From Pleurodeles waltl (taxonomy: Eukaryota > Chordata > Amphibia > Caudata > Salamandridae), in assembly GCF_031143425.1 (NCBI RefSeq), contig NC_090447.1:28548238-28612237 (forward strand): DNA of 64,000 nucleotides, read 5' to 3'. The notes beneath the pieces were generated by a model. That model ran no database searches and had not been told where the DNA came from. It was given only the letters and a program-made list of their open reading frames with translations. Below, piece by piece: positions 23,520-37,329 of the stretch; position 1 is the stretch's first letter, and the number at the start of each line of letters is the position of its first letter. The position numbers and the translations under genes are program-made.

Positions 23520-24835
23520 GACTCATCAAATCTTTCAAACTAACGACCTGTTTCACTGCTTCCACTCTTAGTCAAGCTGCTGGAAGGTCTAACTAATAAA
23601 CAGCTGACAGATTACCTTAAAGAAAACAAGATTTTGGACCCATCACAATCGGGCTTTAGATACAAGCACAGCACCAAGACAGCCTTGGTTTCCGTGACAA
23701 ATTCAATCAGGTGCTCGCTGGATGCTGACACTCTATCTATGCTTGTGTCCTAGACCTGTCCGCAGAGTTTGATACAGTGTCACATGCCAAATGACTTCAA
23801 AGACTGAATGAGATCGGTATCTCTGGGACGGTTTTATCATGGTTTCAAAACTTTTTGGAAGACAAACTACAAGCAAGTCATCTCGCTTGGTGCTTTAAAG
23901 TCCCAGACCATGATGGTCGATAACTGGGTCCCTCAGGGTCATGCTTGAGCCCCACTTTATTTAATATATATGTGCCACCCCCTTACTAAAGTCATCAAAT
24001 CTTTTGGTTTCGAATTTGTGTCCTATGCTGAGGACACCCAGCTGGTCATTTCCTTTGATAAGAATGTGAATAAAGTGAAGGAACGCTTTTCTAGAGGGAT
24101 GAAAGTGATTGCAATGTGGATGTCAGATAACTATCTTCAGTTAAATCCAGGAAAGACAGCGATTATACTTTTTGGGAAAGCTCAACAACTTTGGACTCCT
24201 GAATGGTGGTCCTCAGAATTAGGTAATGCTCCTATTCCCAGTAAGGCCGTAAACAATCTTGGCGTCAGGCTAGATCAGGAGCTCACCATGAAAGAACCGG
24301 TCCTATCCACAAGGGATCCCTGTTTCTATATGCTCTGCATTCTGTGGAAAGCACTTCCCTTTCTCTCATTATTGTCCAGGAAAACCTTGGTACAGGCTCT
24401 GATTGTTAGCAGGTTGGACTACAGTAATACATTATTGGTTTCTGCCCATTAGACATTACTGTCCAAGTTACAGGTCGTGCAAAAAACTGCTGCACGGCTT
24501 ATCTTCAACCTTCCTCCAAGAACTGACTCTTCTCCACCATTGAGATCAATATACTGCCTACCAGTTCACAAAAGAATCATGGTTAAAATGTGCTGCCTAA
24601 CCCATAAAGCCTTAATGGAGAAAGGCCCGAACTATTTACATCAGAAATGTAATTGTTATTGTCCTGCTAGGAATTTGCGTTCCAGAGATGATGCGCTATT
24701 TACCATTCCCTACATCCGACGATCTCGGTGCAGCGTATATCCCTCTCCTATACGGCCCCCACCTATTGGAACAATTTGCCATTTCATGCCTGTTCTTGCA
24801 CTGTTAAAAAACGATTAAAACTGATGTTTTAATTA
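23520..24835 (+). pseudogene. L2/CR1-like LINE reverse transcriptase, decayed
   Basis: The RT reads from LLPLLVKLLE through LTDYLKENKILDPSQSGFR and TALVSVTN, then frames break around the first catalytic Asp block (about 23740-23950). The second half (23970-24452) is open: FVSYAEDTQLVISF, where the usual YADD reads YAED, then LQLNPGKTAIILFG and SRLDYSNTLL. The last part (24477-24818) has QKTAARLIFNLP and LPVHKRI blocks that end vertebrate L2/CR1 ORF2. The endonuclease is missing, so this is a 5'-truncated and inactive copy. Confidence 0.85.
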
Positions 24836-24839
24836 TTTT

Positions 24840-27600
24840 CTGCTTGTTGGCCTCAGGGCTGAAATACCAAATTAATTAATAATAAGAAAATTTAAAGGAA
24901 TAACCCAAATGATGTAGTTATTAGAAGAAATCACATTTCCCCCTACAGAAAACACCTCGACTTTTGTATGCGCCCCGGGAATTCAAGTCTTGGCAATTAA
25001 TGAGGTGATTTATTTAAGATGCCTTTGTAGTTAATGTAAATCATTTTTTGTGAAGTTCCCCAAATAGAACGCTACACTTTAGGGCCCGCGCTTGAAGTTC
25101 CTGGGAAGTCCACAACAGGGCAGAATTAGCTGTTGCTGAATGGCACCTACAACTGCGGGATGCTGAAAGTGTCGAAAGCACATAATGAGTTGTAGTGTGT
25201 GTATGGGCGGCACAGATTATAGAACAACTGCATGAAAGAAGCAGAGAGAAGGATAACATTGAAGATATTATGCCTACATTGTTTAAGCAGCAGACCCAGC
25301 GCTGACAGGACACATCCATTGTAAGCTTTGTCCTGCAATTAAGGTGGGTTGCTGTTCTGCAACCTGTTTTATTAGAAGATTCGGACTAAATCCTGAGCCA
25401 GATGTTCAGCCAATGGTATTTAGTTTCCAGGTTCTGCCATGGCAACCCTTTCTATTTTGGCGCCACATATACCTCACTCCAGACTTCAACTCTTGAACCA
25501 GATGTCTGACATTCTTCAGGAACCACCTGCTATCCTGTAGTTACAACTGCCTGAGATTCTGTATCTAGTCTTTGGGAGGTTTCAATTCCAGTGGATCAAT
25601 GCCTTTTTAAATGTCAATATACTAAAACTATGCCCTTGCTTTAATGGACAATAAATGAAATGCTGTTTACAGTTATTTTAATTTTAATACAGCTATGTAT
25701 GTCACTAATTTATTAACACAATATTAAGCTCATCTTTTTCTATCTTTTAAATGTGCTCCGTTGTCATGAATTAACAAGGGTCTCATTTGTTCGTATCATC
25801 TTCCTACCGGGGGTTACATGTGTGATACCGAGCACAGGGAAGTCTCTGCACTGCTATAAATTCCATTAAAATTGATTTTCCAAACTCATTCATGCCTCTG
25901 GTTCAATCTTGTCCTTGGGTTATCTCTAAATTGGATATATTCCCTACTTCTGTCTGCTCTTGGGTATTAGTTTATTAAGATCTCAATGTAAAAAGCTCTT
26001 AACGACCAACTAACACAATCATACCCTTGCCAGTTCCAGTTACTCGGCAGAAATCATTTGTTTTACCTATTTCTTCATCAGATTTAAGTTCTGTTGCCCA
26101 GTCTCTTGCGACCTCTAGCCTGCGTCACGAAAACTCCAGCCATTACTAATGCTCACTTAAAATCTGTACTTCAGATGGTTGCGAATTTAGCCAGGCAAAG
26201 AGCAAATAACATTACACCGATTTTGTTCTCTGTGCATGGACTTTGGTTACAATCTCTTGTTAGGATTACATTTGCTTGTATTGTATTCTGAAAATCTAGA
26301 GTATGTCCTCGTAGTCCCTGAGCTACCTGGGAATACAATTAAGAAATGGAGAAAGAATCCCCAGGGGAATATTTTTCAAAACACTTGAAATATTTAGATT
26401 ACTGCTAAATCTCATGCATTCAGCTTCTCAACTTTTAAGAGAAAATGCATATTCACAATGACGCATGAAACAAGAGATTGACCTACGCACAGTAAAAAAG
26501 CAAGTCCTAGTCATTATTTGTTATGAGTGCATCAGTCCCCAATTCTTCAGGAGAGATCAAATGTTGGGCCATAATGTGGTTATGTGAAAAGTCAAGAAGT
26601 GCAGTGAAAAGGGAAACAGCACAGTTTGAACGTGACAAGTCAAAAAAGAACTTCAGTGTGGAACAGTTTGGTTGCAGATTAGTCAATATGGCACAGAGAA
26701 TAAAATAAGAATGAGCTGGACAACCTAGTGGAGGAGAAAAAAAAAGGTGGAATTTACGTTTCAGTCTTAGATCGTAGTAAGCGTGGACCCTCATCAGACC
26801 ACCTGGGAGCACCTTCCAAGGGATGTTTGGATCATAAACATCCACTAATTTGGAAGATGTACAGCAACTGACGAGAGTAATTTGCCATGAAGCATGGGAT
26901 TTAATCGCTATAAGTTTGCCACCGATATTTAAAGGACAACAAAGTACAATACGTCAACGTGTAACTAAGGAAATGGGCTATCTCCTCACGTGGAATGAAT
27001 CAAAAGTTATTGAAAATAATCTGAGTTTCTCCAAGTGTGACATTCACAGTCAAGCATTTGGTAACTAAAGTCTCAACATGGGCGCAGAAAGCTATGAAAG
27101 AATGTCCTCCGTATTAAGAAAAACCAAGGCGTTGGCTTTACATTCTTCTATGCATTTGCTTTGCTTTGCTTTTACCATGGCTCATTAGGTTTCACGAAGA
27201 AGGGCTTACAGAATTTCTAAATCCTAAAGGGAACACCAAAGCTTCAGCACATTATTGGTTTCAGGGCGTGAACTATCCCAGAAACAGTTGTATTACAATC
27301 CTTCTGGTCAGGCACACACACATCTTCTACTCTGGGATACAAGCAGGATGATGTCTGAAAAAATCCAACTGACAAGACAAAACATTACCAAGTCAGGTGG
27401 TAGCTCAAGTAGGAGTGGTGCTCATTTCTCCGATGTCTGGTGGAAGCTGGTGCTACCTCTTGTTAGAACCTGCGTCTTTCCTGTATCACCTGTGTGGGAA
27501 GCTGCGGGCCACAGAAAACAATGCCGTCCCCCGCTGCACCCCAACCTCCATTCCTCATTCAGAACAGCGAGGCAGGAGGAGGAAGGGAAGGAGGAGGCAG
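24840..27600. other. No recognisable gene or element
   Basis: This is AT-rich DNA with short open frames only and no confident motif. The region right of about 27480 becomes GC-rich and probably belongs to the next LINE. Confidence 0.4.
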
Positions 27601-27619
27601 GACCATAGGGCCAAGATGC

Positions 27620-29547
27620 ACGCCGGGCAGCGCCAGGACAGCGCGAGCGCGGCAGCCATAGGCGGATGCCGCTAAGTGTGAGCCCCAGTCCTCCACAGCA
27701 GCAGCCAAGCTAGGTCTGGGTGCGGCTTGTGGGGGGAAACCGGTGAGACCTGCTTGCCACCGGCCCTGTGCACAAGCAGCAATACTCTTGGGGGCCCCAC
27801 GCAAAGGGGGCCTAAGCGCCGTCCCCCCAACCTTACTGCATACAGGGCAGAGAGGCCCCAGCAGGATCCAGTCGGCACCAGCATGCCCCAGCAGGCCAGC
27901 AGTAAGATCCAAGGGGGTGGGCCAACAGGTAGTCCACCTCCAGGAACCAGGTACGTCAGCGCAGTATGCTGCCACACCACTTAGTCTTCAAGCAGCAACG
28001 ACGTAGCCAGTCATAGCCAGCTGCCACCGAGAGTCCGTGCTGGGCCCCTCCAGAAGCGGCCTGCCAGGCCAGTGAGGCTTGTGGGGTTCCCAGGGCGGTT
28101 TCTGGTGAGACCTGCTCGCCGTCAACTCCTGCTTGAATCAGGTAAAACAGTGGCAGCACCACAACAGAGGCACTGATAGGCACGCAACTCAAACAGCAGC
28201 ACCAAAAAGCATAGGAAGCAGGGCTAACAACGGCAGACCACAGCACATCCCGGTAACTGCAAGGAGGGATCGGCTTGAGTAAAGGGTACTCCCGCACCCC
28301 ACCCCCCAGTGTAATTACAGTGGGCCTCTCCTGGGAGGGCGCTCCTCCAAGTAAAGCAGCACAAGAATCCATGCCGAAATTATCCATGCCATGTGCTCCA
28401 AGTGCACAACTACTTCAAATAGCCCAGGACAATTCATTTGAGCACACCAGCCAACCTAGAAAGTGGGGAGCCCCCATATCCCCAATCATAGTGATAAAAG
28501 GCAGGGGCTGGTCACCAGGAAACCTTGCCCCTAAAGTTAATGGCATAGAAGGAAGCCTCAAAGGAAGCCTGGACAAGCCGGGCCCAGTATCACTAGCCTC
28601 AGCGAAGTACTCAACCTCCCCCCGCAGGGAGGTCTCTCTCACACAGGAAGAATTAGAGGAGGTCTTCAACAAAGAAGAGGAGCAGTGTTCCGAGGGAGAG
28701 GGTGCTCTCTTTACACACGCAGAAAAGAGCGTAAATCAGTCCCATACTATTGGGGCATAGGCACTCAAAATAGCACAAAACCACAGTCTCTCTGACACAA
28801 AGGGCGCCCTGCTGACTGGATGGGATGGCTTAAACAACACACTAACGGCCATAACTAATGCAACGATCTTCAACACAGACAAATTAGACATCCAAATCCA
28901 AATTCTGCAAAGTTTGGGATCCACCACTATGGCAATAGACAATAAGCTGGACAAGTTAAACGTGCTCATTCGAAGAGCACAAGCTCACATGGAGGCCGAC
29001 AAGGGCCTGGTGAATCAGACATACCAGTGTCACTGCAGCCCAATTTTGGATAAACTCCAAGAACCGCCATCAGCTATATCCATAATAGTGACAGATCTAA
29101 AGCAGGAATCGGGTCAGTGGAGAGACGTCAAGCAGCATCCACAACACCCACAAGGCGTTTGCGCCCGCAAAAAAGAACATCTATCTATAACGCTCAGGAT
29201 GAAGCAAGCCCAGTACAGGCTTTAGGGTATTCAGTGGCAGGCTCAAATCAGGAGTACAAAATAGTGGAAGGTCCCTTCATTCCCGTCCTGTCTAGGGAAA
29301 ACAAAAAACACCTTAGGAAAATGCATAATAAAACAGCAATGGATCCGGGAGTTAAATATCCACACCCTTCCAGTCACTGCAATCATATCCCACTGAGAGG
29401 AAACCCCAGGGCAAAACATAAGCAAATCACAGAACAGAAAGAGTACACAGCTCCTGCTCAACTGGGAAATTCAAAGTCTCAGTCAACAACAGACCAGCAG
29501 CCATCCTCACTGTTTAGGAACAATCTTCAAAGGCAGCAAGAAGAGGG
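27620..29547 (+). pseudogene. LINE 5' region and ORF1-like sequence
   Basis: A GC-rich 5' segment is followed by open plus-strand frames at 28275-28760, 28914-29225 and 29117-29599 in changing frames. The middle part has heptad-like helical text (MAIDNKLDKLNVLIRRAQ), as in coiled-coil ORF1 proteins of LINEs. It lies upstream of, and in the same orientation as, the EN-RT LINE that resumes at about 32100. I infer that both are parts of one element separated by later insertions. ORF1 families diverge quickly, so this is tentative. Confidence 0.4.
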
Positions 29548-31120
29548 TGTCACGGATTCGGGCAGGTCTGATCAGGACTCCGGTTGGGACACCCCTTGAG
29601 GTCACTAAATATCCTAAAGAGGTAGTGTACTGGGGCAGAAGAGCAGCTAAAGGCATACACAGGAAGGACAGCTTTGGACAGGCACAGGAAACAAGAAGGT
29701 AAAAGCAGAGCAACCCTTGTGTGAACAAATAGGAAACTGATTACCAGTGGACAAACACGCTGGGGTTGTACAAAGAATAGGGCGAAGAACCTCCCACAGC
29801 GACAGGGAATGTCAATGCCTCTGTGCAGTTTGCTCTTACAGATAGTCACCCTGCCAGCCCCATAGAAAGGAGGCAGCAGAAGTGATTCTGTCTCTGGACC
29901 CCAGAGCACAAACACGGATAGTACTTACATACACAAGACAAGCTCTTGTGAGTCCAGCTGGAAAGAGGGGCAATTCCTGGAAAAACAGCATTAGGACACT
30001 GTCACTGTTAGGCACGAAAGACAACGTATAACACTAGACAAGGATGGGGGCTGGAATTGCCTCCTGGAAACCAGGAGCCAACCCCAGTACAAAGGAGGAC
30101 ACTTATACACTGGTGAAGACTGATAAAACACTTACACACAAACACAAATACCAAGAGGAAACGGAAACAGAAGGAACAAACTAAGAGGCAGAGGCAGGAA
30201 CTGGGAACAGGCTCAGGTTGAAGCAAAGGTAGGACTAGAACTGGAAAACAGGGCGCAAACTTCTGGCTGGAACAAACAGTGACGAATGGGAAACAGAGAG
30301 CAGGCTCTGGCTGGAACAAGCAAGGACAGGGCTGGAATACAGGGAGTAGGAATAAGCAGAAAACAGGACTGGGAAACAGAGAGCGGGTTCATGCTGAAAC
30401 AAGGCAGGAGCAGGACAGAAAAACAGGGAGCAGGCTCTGGAAGAAACAAACGGGTACATGGTTGACAGGGAACAGACTCTGGCTGGAACAATCAGGATCA
30501 GAGCAGAGAAACAGGAAACAGGTTCAAGCTGGAACAGAACAGGAACAAGACTGGAACACCATCCGAATAGGGATCTGTAACACAAAGGCATTGAACTCCA
30601 CTGCACAACGATGATCTTGAGGAAATGGCTGTTTATAAGCAGTTCCAAGCTGCAGAAAACCCCAGGAGGAATCACATGACTGGGCTGCACAGGAGAGGTC
30701 TCAGGTGTGTGTAGTTTCAGACACTCACAAGTCCTGGAGGAGAGGATCCGGTGATAAGGAGCAACTGGACTTCTCCCATACAAAACAATGTAAAACAGAA
30801 TCCAGGCTTTCCTGACTACCAGGCTGTGCATTATGAGATTTGCAGTCCCAGGAAGCAAATGCAATGCTACAAAAGTATACCATGGAGAAAAGAGAAACAA
30901 ACGGGAGTCAGCAAGGGACTCTAGATGAGTGTTCAAGGTGATTCCCAGACTACCAACAGTTCTCTTATAGCGCCCCCTAGAAATGGGACGACAGAGTTGT
31001 AACAGAGGGAGGAGCAGGACTAACTGGACATAAGATCATGGGGGCACTCAGCTCAGAAATCACAATAGGTGACCTCAATGGATTACAATAAAACTGATCA
31101 GGGCCCGCAGCCCAGTCACA
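29548..31120. mobile_element. Possible solo LTR-like insertion with internal repeats
   Basis: The stretch begins TGTCACGGATTCGGG and ends GCCCAGTCACA, giving TG...CA ends and short inverted termini (TGTCAC and GTCACA). It interrupts the LINE sequence. No matching target duplication was found, so an LTR identity is only a suggestion. The orientation is unclear. Confidence 0.28.
30180..30560. repeat. Irregular tandem repeat of GGGAACAGGCTCTGGCTGGAACA type
   Basis: Blocks such as GAGCAGGCTCTGGCTGGAACAA, CAGACTCTGGCTGGAACAAT and AACAGGTTCAAGCTGGAACA recur about every 50-60 bp with variable spacing. On the minus strand this gives long Ser/Leu/Phe-rich open frames with a recurring PARACSLF-like phrase. 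These reflect the repeat, not a protein. Confidence 0.65.
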
Positions 31121-31245
31121 ATCTGTACCCCCTGAAGCAATCACTCACCTCTGAACTATGGGGAAGCATGGCTCATCAGGATTAGATCTCAGAACCATCT
31201 TCAGCTCAAAGGTACATCCGACAAATACAAGTGAATGGGAGCACT

Positions 31246-32060
31246 GTAAGAACCAGCTCCAACCAGTTGTAGTGAAATATGTGTTTTGACCACTGACTTT
31301 GTGTTGCACCACTTTGCACCTGGATTAGCTGTCTAGTGTTCACCAGTTGCAGACTACATTTTGTATTCAGTTTAGCTGCCTATTGACTTTATCATAGCAT
31401 TAGACCCTGCCATGTTAAAGCTGCTCGTACTTTTCCACATTGTAAACTGTGCAATCTGTCTTGTTTTCGTGCTCTTTCTCACCAAAAGCTAGGACATATT
31501 ATCACCGAAGAGCTTGTACATAATATGGAGGAGTCAGTCAGTCAGCATGATAAGAATGTTTATGGTACAGCAGGGAACGGCTTAGGATTGGGAGAGACAC
31601 CTTGGGAAACTGCCCAGTTCCAACCGGTTTCTTTCAACCCTGACCTAAACTAGCCAGCATGTTTGAATTGCAAAATGAGGGGGGGGGGGTTCCAGAAAGC
31701 TCCTTGTGTTTTTTTAAGATATAAAAAGACCCAGTGCAACAGCGTGAGAGAGAGTGAGTGATCTCAGTCAGGACTTTAGATGATGAATCCCTGACCTCTT
31801 TCCCCTGAGGGTAGAGATCTCTTTCTCGCAGTAAAACGGGGTCTTTGTCTTGCTGGCATGAAAAAGATGAAGAACTTGGCAGGTCCTACGGTGATGCATT
31901 TTTACTTCATTATTTGCTTTGCAGTATTATAGAAATACATATATTTGCTATGTACATAGCAGTGGAGAATTATTTTGGTATGTTTTCCTTTCATTGCTGT
32001 GACTATTTTTAAACGTGTGCTTTCAACATGCTAATCTCCTTTTAGGAACCTCGTGGTGAA
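31246..32060 (+). promoter_or_regulatory. LTR-promoter-like stretch with TATA box
   Basis: TGTAAGAACCAGCTCC (31245) is followed about 470 bp later by a G run and a clear TATAAAAAGACCC (about 31721). A GAGAGAGAGTGAGTG leader and an AGTAAAA-type signal (near 31830) come after it. This order resembles a retroviral-type LTR (U3, TATA, R). No CA-ended 3' boundary or target duplication could be fixed, so I call only the promoter-like character. Confidence 0.25.
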
Positions 32061-32099
32061 ATAATAATAAATGTCTTCTTTGACCTAAGAGGCGCATTC

Positions 32100-35000
32100 C
32101 AGAGATTTTTGTCAGCTCAGTCAGAGAAAAGCAATACACCGGTTCAATTTGAGACTCTCACTCAGGTAATCTTCCACAGAAGGGCCCCTGAGGGCCCAAG
32201 CAAGCTGACCGGTGATCCCACCTATGAGGGGTCTACACCCTGGACCCCAAGACCAATGCGGTCCTACGCAAGCCCTCCAAATCATCAGCATTGTACATAT
32301 ACCACGAATCAAGTGACCATCGCGGCAGAACAAAAGGCAATCACAGACACCACAATTACGTTAGCCCTGAACACCACAAAAGGCGAAAAATCAACAATCA
32401 AGCATTCACCACCCCCAGAAGTCGGGGTGCCCCCACCCTTATTTTCTGCCCGACCTACAAATCTCAGAGCCCTTGGGACATCCTTAATCAAGGCAACCCT
32501 ATGAGAATCTGCAGTGCTATCCAAGGCTTAGAATTAATAAGTAGTAAAGAACTACAATATGTAGCCTTCTTAGCACCAAGAAAGGGTGACATGAGCGAGT
32601 GCACTGAAGTTTGCTTTAGCAGCACAGAGATAGCACAGTTAGTACTGTCCAAATTGGAGTTAGTCGAAGACTGTGGTATAGAGCTAAAGGAAGCAAGTAG
32701 AGCAAAATACCCCTTCTTTCTAATCCCGCAAAAAGAACACAATAAAAGAGGCAACCTCTTGACAACAAACCCCCGAACAGACAACCAGTGATCTTTCCTG
32801 CAACATGCTAAGGGGGCATCCCCCACCTTCACTATGAAGCTAAGAGAGCTCACAAAATCCATCGCCAAAGGTGTCTCACTGATAAGGCATTTCCAGGAAG
32901 AGGGACTGTAAGACGAGGAAGTCAGCAGGAACACACCCACTTTTTGATCCTGACGGAATACTGCAGCACAAGGATAGATCTGGAATCTGCTCTGCCAAAA
33001 TAATCCCAATCGGACTCATTTAGTCTAAAAGTAAGTTGGGGGTCACAACCATAATACCCTGGGATATTGCAGGGGCAAGTAAAATTGCTCAAGACCCCAA
33101 CTGAACAACTTCATCATCATCTGCCTACAGGAAACCTGGAAAGTAGCTGAAAATCTGTTAGCTGGATTTGAAGTATTCCTAAACCCGGCTGCAAAAGCTA
33201 AGCCCAACGGGCACCCAAAAGGCAGCCTCTCAACCTACATAACCACACGCAAATCACTCAATGCTAAGATCATTGACCTGCAATCAGCTCACATGTTAGC
33301 TATCATTATTGAAAATTGGTTGCTGGAACAAACATCCATGCCCGTCTTAATAATAAAAATTTACATCAATCCTAACATGATGCGTAATCAGCACCTGTTA
33401 GACACAACTGAAAAAGAATTGTTATCCCTAAGAGCGGCATATGGAAACTCCCCCTGGATCATCTCAGGTGACTTCAACCTAAACATGGCCAACCACGGTA
33501 AAAGAAGCTCCAGAGAAGGCGCCCTAGATCTGTGTCTGGGTATCCGACCACAAGAATCGCTTTTTAGGGACATGGACAAACGTGACCACCCCTTGGTTAG
33601 ACTCGTAGAGGCACTAGGGCCCTAAATGACAGATTCCCCAAAGACACCCCAATGAACCTGTGTCACACCTCTAAGAAATCTGCTTCTACCTTAGACTACA
33701 CTTTTGTTACAATGGACATCTTCAAGTACTTCCAAGATTTTGGCATAGAGGTGAGATGTGAAAGCAACCACCATCCACAAATAATGAAAATAGCGAACAA
33801 TAATCTTCATGCGGCTCCACTACAGAGGATAGGCGAACAGGACCCAGGAAGCCACTTACATTGCATAAGATGGTCCAACATGCGTATACAGAAATATGAG
33901 ACATGGAAAGCCAAGTTACCATCTGATCAAACGGAACAGGTGGATAGAATGTCAAAATGGGAGGCCATGTTGAAATCACTAAGGAACCAGCTGGGGCCCA
34001 ATCAACCACTAAAGGTCAGCTTGCTGCCGAGCAGAGAACGGTGGTTCACACAGGACATAAGGCAACAAAGACAACAGCTTAACAAAACAGCCAGACTCCT
34101 AAAGAAACAACCGCCGGTGCTCTTTTCATGGACTAAGAAAGGAATACAAGAAGGCAGTATGGGAAGCAAAGCAGGCATACATAGATCAGGAATGGATCAG
34201 AATTGTGGAAGCTAGTAAAGAAAAGAACAGCTGGCTGCTGTGGTCCATTATCAATCAAATGGAGCTCAGGACCACTGGGATCTAAAGTAACGCGGTGCTG
34301 GAGAGAAAGTGGATTGAACACATCTCAAACCTCTATGGCGGCCCGAACACAGCGAAACCATTTCCCACCTCAAGCTGAGAGTGAAAGTCATTATCCTTTG
34401 AAGTACAAACAATTGAGGGACAACTGTAACATTGCAGACAGAGTGGGGCTCTTGAGCCAAACGGCCTCCATGTAGGGATACTAAAACACGACCCCGCCCT
34501 CTGGGCAGGCCTGCTCTGCAATCTGTTTAATGCCTGCAGAATAGAAAACAAAATTCCGGATTCCTGGAAAGGGGTAATTTTTCACCCAATTTACATGAGG
34601 GGTCCCTACTGGAACCATGACAACTATGGACTAATATCACTGCTTGACATTGACGCAAAAATATTTGTGGGTCTCCTGCTGGAGGAACTCAAATAATGGG
34701 CTATCACGCTTAATCTAATACCACTGAATCAAACCAGCTTCCGGCGAGGACTTCTGACAACCTGATAGCTCTAGCAATGCTTGCAGAAAAATACACAAAC
34801 AAGAAAATGGCCCTTTACACCTGCTTCATGGACTTATCCAAAGCCTTTGACTCAGTGGGTCGGAACAGGCTGTGGGGGAAGCTAGCAAACCTCAAGATCC
34901 CGCCAGAACTGCTACAAGGAATACAGCTTCTGTACTCAGAAAACTGGGCAAGAGTGAAAGAAGGCAATAATGGAAGAGTGTCTGCCAAAATTCCGATAGA

Positions 35001-36722
35001 CAGACATGTCAAGCCGGGCTGTGTTCTGGCTCCGATGCTCTTCAACCTTTACTTGGCAGACCTGTGCACACAACTGAACACACCAGCTCTCATCCCCCCA
35101 AACTGGGCAACCACCCTCAAACAGCTTTACTATATGCAGATGACATTGTCCTTCTGAATCTCTCGGGTACAGGACTCCAAAAAGTGCTAAACACCTTCAA
35201 ACAGTATTGCAAGACTAATGAGCTGGTAGTAAACCCAGAGAAAACCAAGGTAGTCATCTTTGGAAATCAGGTAATCAAGAAAAATAAATGGCTCTGTGTG
35301 GATCAATCTGTGGAAAGAAGCAGAAGCTATAAATATCTTGCCGTCTGGCTACAGGAGCGCTGGTCGCATCGCCTGCACCTGAACAACCTGAAAGCTAGAA
35401 TGGCGTCTCTACTTGCATCAGTTCTATCCCTGGCTTCAAACTACAAAGTTCAACCTGGTGCCCACTCCTCACAGTGATTAAAGCAAAGTTTCTGCCAGCC
35501 CTGGCATATGGTTTGGAAATATTTCCTGGTAGGCTAAATGACTTCATGAACATTGCCCAGAGCAAAGTCATTCGCCTTCTCTTCCACCTTCTATACAGCT
35601 CTTCTCCAGCGCAAATTGGACTGGTATTCAGGTTCCAAGACCAAGCATTAGCACAAGACGGGGCTTTGCTTAAATACGCCTCCATGTTAAGACAGGCTCA
35701 ACCAAACACACTAAAGGCACTGATTTGGGAGGAAATTGGCACAAATTTGGCGGAAGTGTCAAATCCATGGCCAAAGAGAATCACTTCAGCCATAAAGGAT
35801 CAGCAGGCAGAAGAGCTATGGCAAAAGTCTTCATCCCACAAAAACTTCAAGCAATTACTTAACAAACAAATCAAGCTGCTCTCATGGAGCAAGGGCAAAG
35901 ACAAGTTTAGAAACTGATCGCACTCATGGATGACAATTAACACGTATAAGGCTCCAACAGCACAGCCTTACATGGCAAAAATATTAAAACCGTCCCTAAA
36001 AATAAAGGTGCTCCATGCCAGACTCGGACTACTACCTACATTGAATGCTGCACCAAAACGGTTTAGATCTGGAAACAGTGGAAGATGCAGACTTTGCGCA
36101 CAGCAAGACTTCCTACACATCCTTTGTATATGTCCTGCTCGGCTACCCTGGTGACAGCTGTATGTTAAAAACATCTACAATGCCAATGGTATCAGATCAT
36201 GCCGGCAGGCTATCCTGTTTAGTGTGAAAGGACTGACTCTGCAATACATGGCCTGTTTGGCCACATTTATTTTAAAAACTGAATACCTTTTAAAAGATAA
36301 TACAAAAAACTAAGACGGTTGACCAAGCATCGGCTCGCATTAGAAATGGACACTGTGAGCTCTAGGCATATGAGTAATGGCTGCAGCATTTCCACCAACT
36401 GTGCTTTTATACCCTACCCCTGGACTGGACAAATCACATTTCAATAGTCGTAAAATCTCTGCACGAACAATTAACCTGACAACATTTTCACCTAGAGCGC
36501 TTTTGAGCAGGTATAATACACTGGTCAGTGGCTCAATGTTGATCTGGTATGTATGACTGAACACCATAAGGCGATCAACAAGTGATTTGGGCTTATTTTG
36601 TCTATTAACAGTAAGGGAGATATGAATGTATTGAACGTTTTATGGTATTCTAATGTTTTCTTTTGTATGATAATTGCAATGATTTTAATTAATTAAGCAA
36701 TAAAGTATAAAGTAAAATAAAA
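32100..36722 (+). pseudogene. APE-type LINE, endonuclease-reverse transcriptase, decayed
   Basis: After a broken ORF1-like part (32109-32790), the endonuclease reads across frames. The long frame at 33293-33625 contains SGDFNLNMA, the conserved GDFN box, and LDYTFVT follows near 33690. The RT has MDLSKAFDSVGRNRLW (about 34830), KPGCVLAPMLFNLYLADL (about 35010) and YADDIVLL (about 35130, after a frameshift). A C-terminal CRLC...H...C cluster (about 36090) resembles the terminal zinc knuckle of several LINE clades. The palm and knuckle suggest an I/Nimb/Vingi-like clade rather than L1 or L2, but I cannot settle it. AATAAAG near 36703 and an A-rich end mark the 3' terminus. Confidence 0.8.
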
Positions 36723-36770
36723 GTGAGGGAGTTGTTAGAAGCTAATCCCGGGGGGGGGAGTCGCCCTTAC

Positions 36771-36904
36771 CTGAGACAGCAGCTGCTGGCAGAGGCGGCA
36801 GAGGGGGGACCTGGTGCAGCGAGGGCGCCGGGACGTGCACCTGATTGCGGGTAGAAGCCATGCTGCGGGCCCTGATTGCACTGCCGTCTTCAGGAATCCA
36901 TTGT
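36771..36904 (-). CDS. First coding exon of a host gene (possibly DNHD1)
   Basis: On the minus strand the acceptor CCCTCCTTGCAG (ending 36905) and the donor CAG|GTAAGG (36770) bound a 134-bp exon. A start codon at 36861-36859 has a strong context (A at -3, G at +4). It opens 30 codons plus one base: MASTRNQVHVPAPSL, then a Pro/Leu/Ala-rich run. A tiny upstream frame (Met-Asp-Ser-stop) precedes it. The exon lies 0.7 kb downstream of a CpG-island exon with a matching donor. It is too short to identify by content. Position and strand relative to TIMM10B make it a candidate 5' end of the gene whose larger exons are proposed at 15.6 and 12.9 kb. Confidence 0.5.
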
Positions 36905-37329
36905 CTGCAAGGAGGGAGAGAGTCTGGTGTTTACTCAGCATCCCCAGTGATACATCTGAGCTGTAAACACGTCGGCACACGAAGGGCAGATCAGCCGTGC
37001 TCCGTTAGAAGTGACAATGTGATCTGTAAGGACCCTGACGCCTCCCACCCCATGCACTGCATGCGTTTATGCGGGAGGTGGATGTTCAGTTAAACTCAGC
37101 AGTGGTCTTCAAACGTTTTAATGCCGCGCCCCCCAGATGAAAAATAAAAATCAATGGCCCCCCTCAGAATTTTTCACAATTATTTTATAAAGATGCCAAT
37201 GTTTAAATATGTCTGGACTGATTTAAACATTGCAGTTAAGTACTGTTACCTTTTTAAAAATGCAATATCATGTTTCTGCTTAAAGCAAAGGCCTGTTATC
37301 TGTACAATGCTTCTTTTGGGCAGAGCCTG

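Noticed and set aside
27559..28387. Minus-strand frames of 100-143 codons
   Set aside because: They are GC-rich shadows of the LINE 5' region, and several overlap in different frames.
30235..30936. 233-codon minus-strand frame with recurring PARACSLF phrases
   Set aside because: It is the translation of an irregular tandem repeat with no domain, and overlapping frames look similar.
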